DNA from: Gnetum montanum
Lineage: Eukaryota; Streptophyta; Gnetopsida; Gnetales; Gnetaceae
Reading direction: 5' to 3'
Assembly (NCBI GenBank): GCA_015680685.1
Contig: MNCI01002813.1
Span: forward strand, 1,138,048-1,198,047
Length of the DNA stretch: 60,000 bases
The translations under genes and the position numbers were made by a program. The notes under the pieces were generated by a model. That model did no database searches. It saw nothing but the letters and a program-made list of their open reading frames with translations, and had not been told where the DNA came from. Below, piece by piece: positions 56,508 through 60,000 of the stretch. Numbering within the stretch: position 1 is the first letter of the stretch; every line of letters begins with the position of its first letter.

Positions 56508-56665
56508 TGCAAATCACAGTCTGCTAAGACCTTAAACTAGCAAATCACGGTCTACTAAGACCTTAAACTAGCAAATCACAGTCTGATAAGACCTTAAACT
56601 AGCAAATTGTGGTCCGCTAAGATTTTAAATTGGAAAATCACAGCCTGCTAAGGCCCAAAACCAAC
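56508..56665 (+). repeat. second array of the TTAAACTAG repeat
   Basis: Five units of about 32 bp (AATCACAGTCTGCTAAGACC then TTAAACTAGC), related to the 50680-51262 array. Its position suggests the two arrays were one array, or copies of one array, now separated by 5.2 kb. Confidence 0.8.
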
Positions 56666-56770
56666 TTGCATGTTTACTTTTCTAACGTTCACTCTTCCAT
56701 GTTTAGGGAATTATTCATTGCATTGCTTTCCTCATGTTATGCACTTCAACTTTATTAAGACAGGTGGGGC

Positions 56771-57180
56771 TTGATGTTTTTTCTAGTTTTTTTGCAAGAT
56801 ATGTTGCAAGACTACAACATGAGTGCATACAAGCATCTTCATTCACCTTTGATCCTCACTGGGCCTCATGGTGATCTCATCTTATGCATCGATGCCCAAT
56901 ACCTAGACCTTGAGCTCACAACCCGTGATGACTATGTAACATCCATAGAAACACCGCTAGATTGGTTTGATCATCTACTTAGGGCTCTCGATCTAAAGGT
57001 AGGTGACATCACTAAGGATCCCCTCGTCAAAGTTCTTATAGCAACACTCAGTGGTGAGGTGAAGACACTAAGACTTAGTTTCTTGTTAGAGCCTCAACAC
57101 ACCCAAAACATCGCAAAAACACTTAACGATAACATCAAGGCATTTGCATGGTCCTCGCATAGTGTAGCATAACATCATTC
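56771..57180 (+). pseudogene. pol N-terminal region upstream of RT
   Basis: An open frame of 133 codons ending L-N-D-N-I-K-A-F-A-W-S-S, the pattern (L-…-N-x-D-x-F-A-W) found just before RT in plant gypsy pol. The part before it has no recognisable domain. Confidence 0.6.
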
Positions 57181-57199
57181 TCAATATTTACATAAATCT

Positions 57200-58019
57200 A
57201 GTTAAACAAAAAGCCTGTAAGGTTAGCCCTAAGGTGGCGTTGGTAATCCATAATGAAATCACTAAACTCTACAAAGCTGGTTTCATCTAGGTAGTTGACT
57301 ACACAGATTGGGTCTCCAACATCATGGTTGCACCTAAGAAAAATGGAAGCATACACATTTGCATAGACTTTTGAAACTTGGACAAGGTGATCATTAAAGA
57401 CAATTTCTCATTGCCTAGCATTGACCAATTAGGTGATACTGTGGTTGGTCATGCCTTGTTGTCCTTCATGGATAGGTTCTCTGGTTACACCCAGATTTGG
57501 ATCAACCTAGCGCACCAACTTAGTATAACCTTCATGACCCCTTGGGGTACGGTTTGCTATGTAATGATGTCTTTTGGACAAAAGAACGTAGGAGCAACCT
57601 ACCAATGCGCAATGACATACATCTTCAGTGACTATTTGTTAGACTTTCTCAATGACTACGTTTATGACATAGCAGTTAAGTCCAAAATGGCACATGATCA
57701 TGTAAATGACTTAGGTCGCGTACTTAAACATTACCTTAGACATGACCTTAGGCTGACTCCTAAAAAGTATGTCTTCAGTGTTAAGACAGGCTGGATGCTA
57801 GGTTTTGTGGTGTTAGAAACAAGCATACGCATAGACCTCGATAAGGTTAAGGCCATCATCAACTTAGCACCACCAACTACCCTTAAGGAGCTACATGGGT
57901 TACAAGATAGATTGAAATTCATACATTGGTTTATCACATGGTTGACTGATAAGCTACAACTAATGCAACATTTGCTCAAAACGGGAGTCCATTGCTTCTC
58001 TACTTTGTCAAAAGTGTGA
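57200..58019 (+). pseudogene. gypsy reverse transcriptase, active site altered
   Basis: The frame begins near V-S-P-K-V-A-L-V-I-H-N-E-I (57218), then W-V-S-N-I-M-V-A-P-K-K-N-G-S-I-H-I-C-I-D-F (57310-57372), with one TAG (57289) and one TGA (57372). From 57378 it is open for 213 codons through K-D-N-F-S-L-P-S-I-D, S-F-M-D-R-F-S-G-Y, the catalytic box D-Y-V-Y-D-I-A-V-K-S (about 57655) where Y-V-D-D is expected, and L-G-F-V-V…I-D-L-D-K-V-K-A-I, up to the connection with RNase H. The first catalytic Asp is Tyr (one base change), so the enzyme would be dead. It belonged to the same pol as the RNase H and integrase pieces that follow. Confidence 0.88.
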
Positions 58020-58380
58020 CAATGGCTTAGAAGTCCCGATATATTACCCAAGCCATACATTAGTGGCCCATGAAGCAAAATATAATGATGTGGAAAAGAA
58101 CTGTGTTGCCTTAGTCCTTGCACTTAAGAAGAAACCTGAGGTAGCAACATGGATTAAAAATGGTTTCCATTATATACATCTAGCAGAATTAGCAATAGTA
58201 CTGCATCCACATTTTAATTATCGTTTGCAAGCTCCCTACTGGCTAGCGTTAATAGATCGGCGCTTCAAAACCTTTGAAGAAGCCATAATCACCCAGGCTA
58301 AAGGAACCTTAGCCTCAGATGCAGTGGTCGTAACTATTCCCAACTTTAGTGAAGGAATCATCTCTTCCACAACTAGGTAA
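58020..58380 (+). pseudogene. RNase H domain 1 of gypsy pol
   Basis: The frame reads L-E-V-P-I-Y-Y-P-S-H-T-L-V-A-H-E-A-K-Y-N-D-V-E-K-N-C-V-A-L-V (from about 58026), continuing to the Y-R-L-Q-A-P region (about 58220). This is the decayed classical Ty3/gypsy RNase H that follows RT. The terminal piece (58260-58377) leads toward a second RNase H. Confidence 0.7.
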
Positions 58381-58478
58381 ACATCCTTTGTAAAGGCAAT
58401 GTACTCTAGGCAATCAGAATAAACATCTACAAAAGTAGTTGAATCGCATAGTGGAAAGTAATAACCACGGAGTTTAAC

Positions 58479-59040
58479 TTGCATTACATAGTGCAAGCAT
58501 TAACTAAAGGTCAAGCAATAGTTGTACAACTCACGGCTTCACCCGTAAATAATCAAGCAACCATAGATTTGGAATTCTCAGATAAGCATGTTAGTAGTAT
58601 AAGCCAAGTGCCTACCAACTTTGAGGAAAATTTACACTTCAATGGTGCTTCAACCTATCAAGGGGGTAGTGTTGCTACTATAATCACATTTCCCTCTATG
58701 GGGATCTGACCCTTTGCTTATCACTTTATGTTTCCTTGCACTAATAATGTAGCAGAGTACGAAGGTTTCCTTAGAAGTCTTATAGTAGCTTGTGACCTAA
58801 GAATTTAAAACCTAGCAATCTGAGGTGACTCGCAGTTAGTCATCAACCAAGTTTCAGAGATTTATGCTTGTAAAGTACAACACTTACAATCTTATTGTGA
58901 CTTGGTGAAGCATTTACTCCAATGGTTTGCAACTATAGATGTCCAACACATTCCCCACAATGAGAATGCCATTGCTGATGTATTAGCCACAAGCATTGCA
59001 CCTAACATGTTTTATGCCTTGCCTGCCTTAGTAACAGATT
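58479..59040 (+). pseudogene. second RNase H domain (Tat-lineage type)
   Basis: After a linker (58479-58600), the frame gives N-N-V-A-E-Y-E-G-F-L (about 58745), G-D-S-Q-L-V-I-N-Q-V (about 58825) and H-I-P-H-N-E-N-A-I-A-D-V-L-A (about 58950), the three acidic motifs of an RNase HI fold in order. A second RNase H between the first and the integrase is the mark of Tat-lineage plant gypsy elements. Stops at 58707 and around 58808-58822 disable it. Confidence 0.78.
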
Positions 59041-59089
59041 GCAATGAACCTATCACGTAAGTAATTGGCATTGCATCTATAGCTACAAT

Positions 59090-59640
59090 AACCACAGCAC
59101 ATGCACGAGAGTGGTATGATGACATCAAGTCAAACCTTCAACAAGGTGAGCCTATGCAACATCTAACCACTACCAAGAAGGATGCAATGTGAAAATGGTC
59201 ATAACATTATGTTATTGTAGGTGAGAGCATGCTTTTTCACAGATCCTACAATGCCATATTGTTGACCTGCTTTAGTAATGATGAAGTACAAATAGTCATT
59301 GAGCAGGTACACGAGGCACTGTGCAGAGGCCACATAGCACCTAGGACAATGACATCAAAAATTAGATGCTTAAGCTACTATTGGCCTTACATGGAGTGTG
59401 ATTGCATTTCCAAGGTTAAGATGTGTGATGTGTGTCAATGACTTGGTAACTTGATGTATGTGCCACCCACTAAACTGCACACCATGCATATCACATGGTT
59501 GTTCCAATGTTGGAGGGTGGATATCATAGGGCCCATCACATCTAAGTTCTCCGTAGGACATAGCTTCATCATAACCACTGAAACACCACAAAATTTTGAG
59601 CTTGGTACTTCTCTAGCAAGAAGCAGGTCCCCGAGGCCCA
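59090..59640 (+). pseudogene. integrase, N-terminal half only
   Basis: The zinc-binding HHCC module is visible at 59229-59441: V-H-E-A-L-C-R-G-H, then W-P-Y-M-E-C-D, then C-D-V-C-Q. The first catalytic Asp follows in W-R-V-D-I-I-G-P-I (about 59515), then G-H-S-F-I-I. One TGA (59439) lies between. The second Asp and Glu of the DDE core are missing, because the sequence leaves integrase homology near 59640 and enters repeat sequence. Confidence 0.82.
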
Positions 59641-59689
59641 CAGACGACCATGGCTACATTTGGTATCACGCATGGCAACTTCAGAGATC

Positions 59690-60000
59690 AAGATACTTGA
59701 TTTTCACTAAGTATACAGTCTCAGCATATACCCCTAGTGTATACACTCCAGTTCACATCCACAGCGTATACGCCCGACATTCTCAGCATATATGCCTAGC
59801 GTACACACCTCACATGTACGCTTAGTAGGCACAGTAAGTGTTTACGTCCGGCATGAAATCTCCAAAGACGGCATGGAAATAGCACTATAGAGCAAGATTA
59901 GGCACAAGGCAATAATCATCAGCGTATATGCCCAACATCCACGGCATCTTCGCCCAAGTTCGCATACGCCCAGCACATCTAGCGTATATGCCCAGAGTCT
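59690..60000. repeat. array of GCGTATACGC palindromes at the window edge
   Basis: At least eight imperfect copies of AGCGTATACGCCCAGCAT-like units (variants GCATATACCC, GCGTATATGC) from about 59708 to the edge of the window. The core GCGTATACGC is a perfect palindrome. It may be the U3 of another LTR that truncated the integrase; the sequence ends before that can be settled. Confidence 0.7.

Noticed and set aside
56024-56517. Pro/His-rich frames on both strands
   Set aside because: Overlapping antiparallel frames in a C-rich, repeat-like stretch without any motif.

Overview
This 60 kb window looks like nuclear DNA from a seed plant with a large, repeat-filled genome. The evidence is deeply decayed LTR retrotransposons and LINEs nested in one another, primer sites matching plant tRNA-Asp and initiator tRNA-Met, a Tat-type gypsy pol with a second RNase H, and one plant peptide-hormone gene. 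A gymnosperm is plausible, but that is inference. There are no bacterial genes, rRNA genes or CRISPR arrays.

The only convincing host gene is at 17030-17410 on the minus strand. It is a 126-residue CLE prepropeptide whose last 13 residues are RRVPNCPDPLHNR, with cysteine where most CLE peptides have glycine, as in the CLE27 subtype. It lies in a CpG-rich island (about 15.24-19.06 kb) bounded by AT-rich transposon debris. A 39-codon upstream ORF with eight consecutive proline codons ends exactly on the CLE start codon, suggesting translational control.

Left side (1-15.24 kb): a minus-strand gag relic with its 5' LTR (1-2.6 kb); a LINE relic split by a solo-type LTR (4709-5701); a SINE-like sequence; and a gag-only LTR element (6300-13758, TSD CCCTT) inserted in a second LINE relic. 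That element carries an opposite-strand solo LTR (10165-10948, TSD CTTTA).

Middle (19-39.8 kb): a diverged tandem array of about 375 bp units broken by a third LINE relic; a copia LTR split by a gag-protease gypsy element (23988-31881, TSD CATAG, minus strand); then a minus-strand LTR of the first gag family inserted in the copia gag; then an unidentified degenerate coiled-coil region and a palindrome-rich repeat tract.

Right side (39.8-60 kb): a relatively young gag-protease LTR element (39841-46927, TSD GAGGG) inserted into an older plus-strand Tat-type gypsy element. The older element has gag (about 47-48.9 kb), protease (49.6-50.1 kb), a 6 kb stretch with hairpin arrays and antisense reading frames, then RT, two RNase H domains and a truncated integrase (57.2-59.6 kb). 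The window ends in an array of GCGTATACGC palindromes.

Two themes stand out. Two unrelated LTR families here carry gag with or without protease but no RT or integrase in this window, so they probably move with help from other elements. Almost every LTR family carries its own array of short palindromes, mostly in the U3 part of the LTR. All coordinates come from reading the sequence by eye. LTR ends supported by target-site duplications are firm; the others are approximate.
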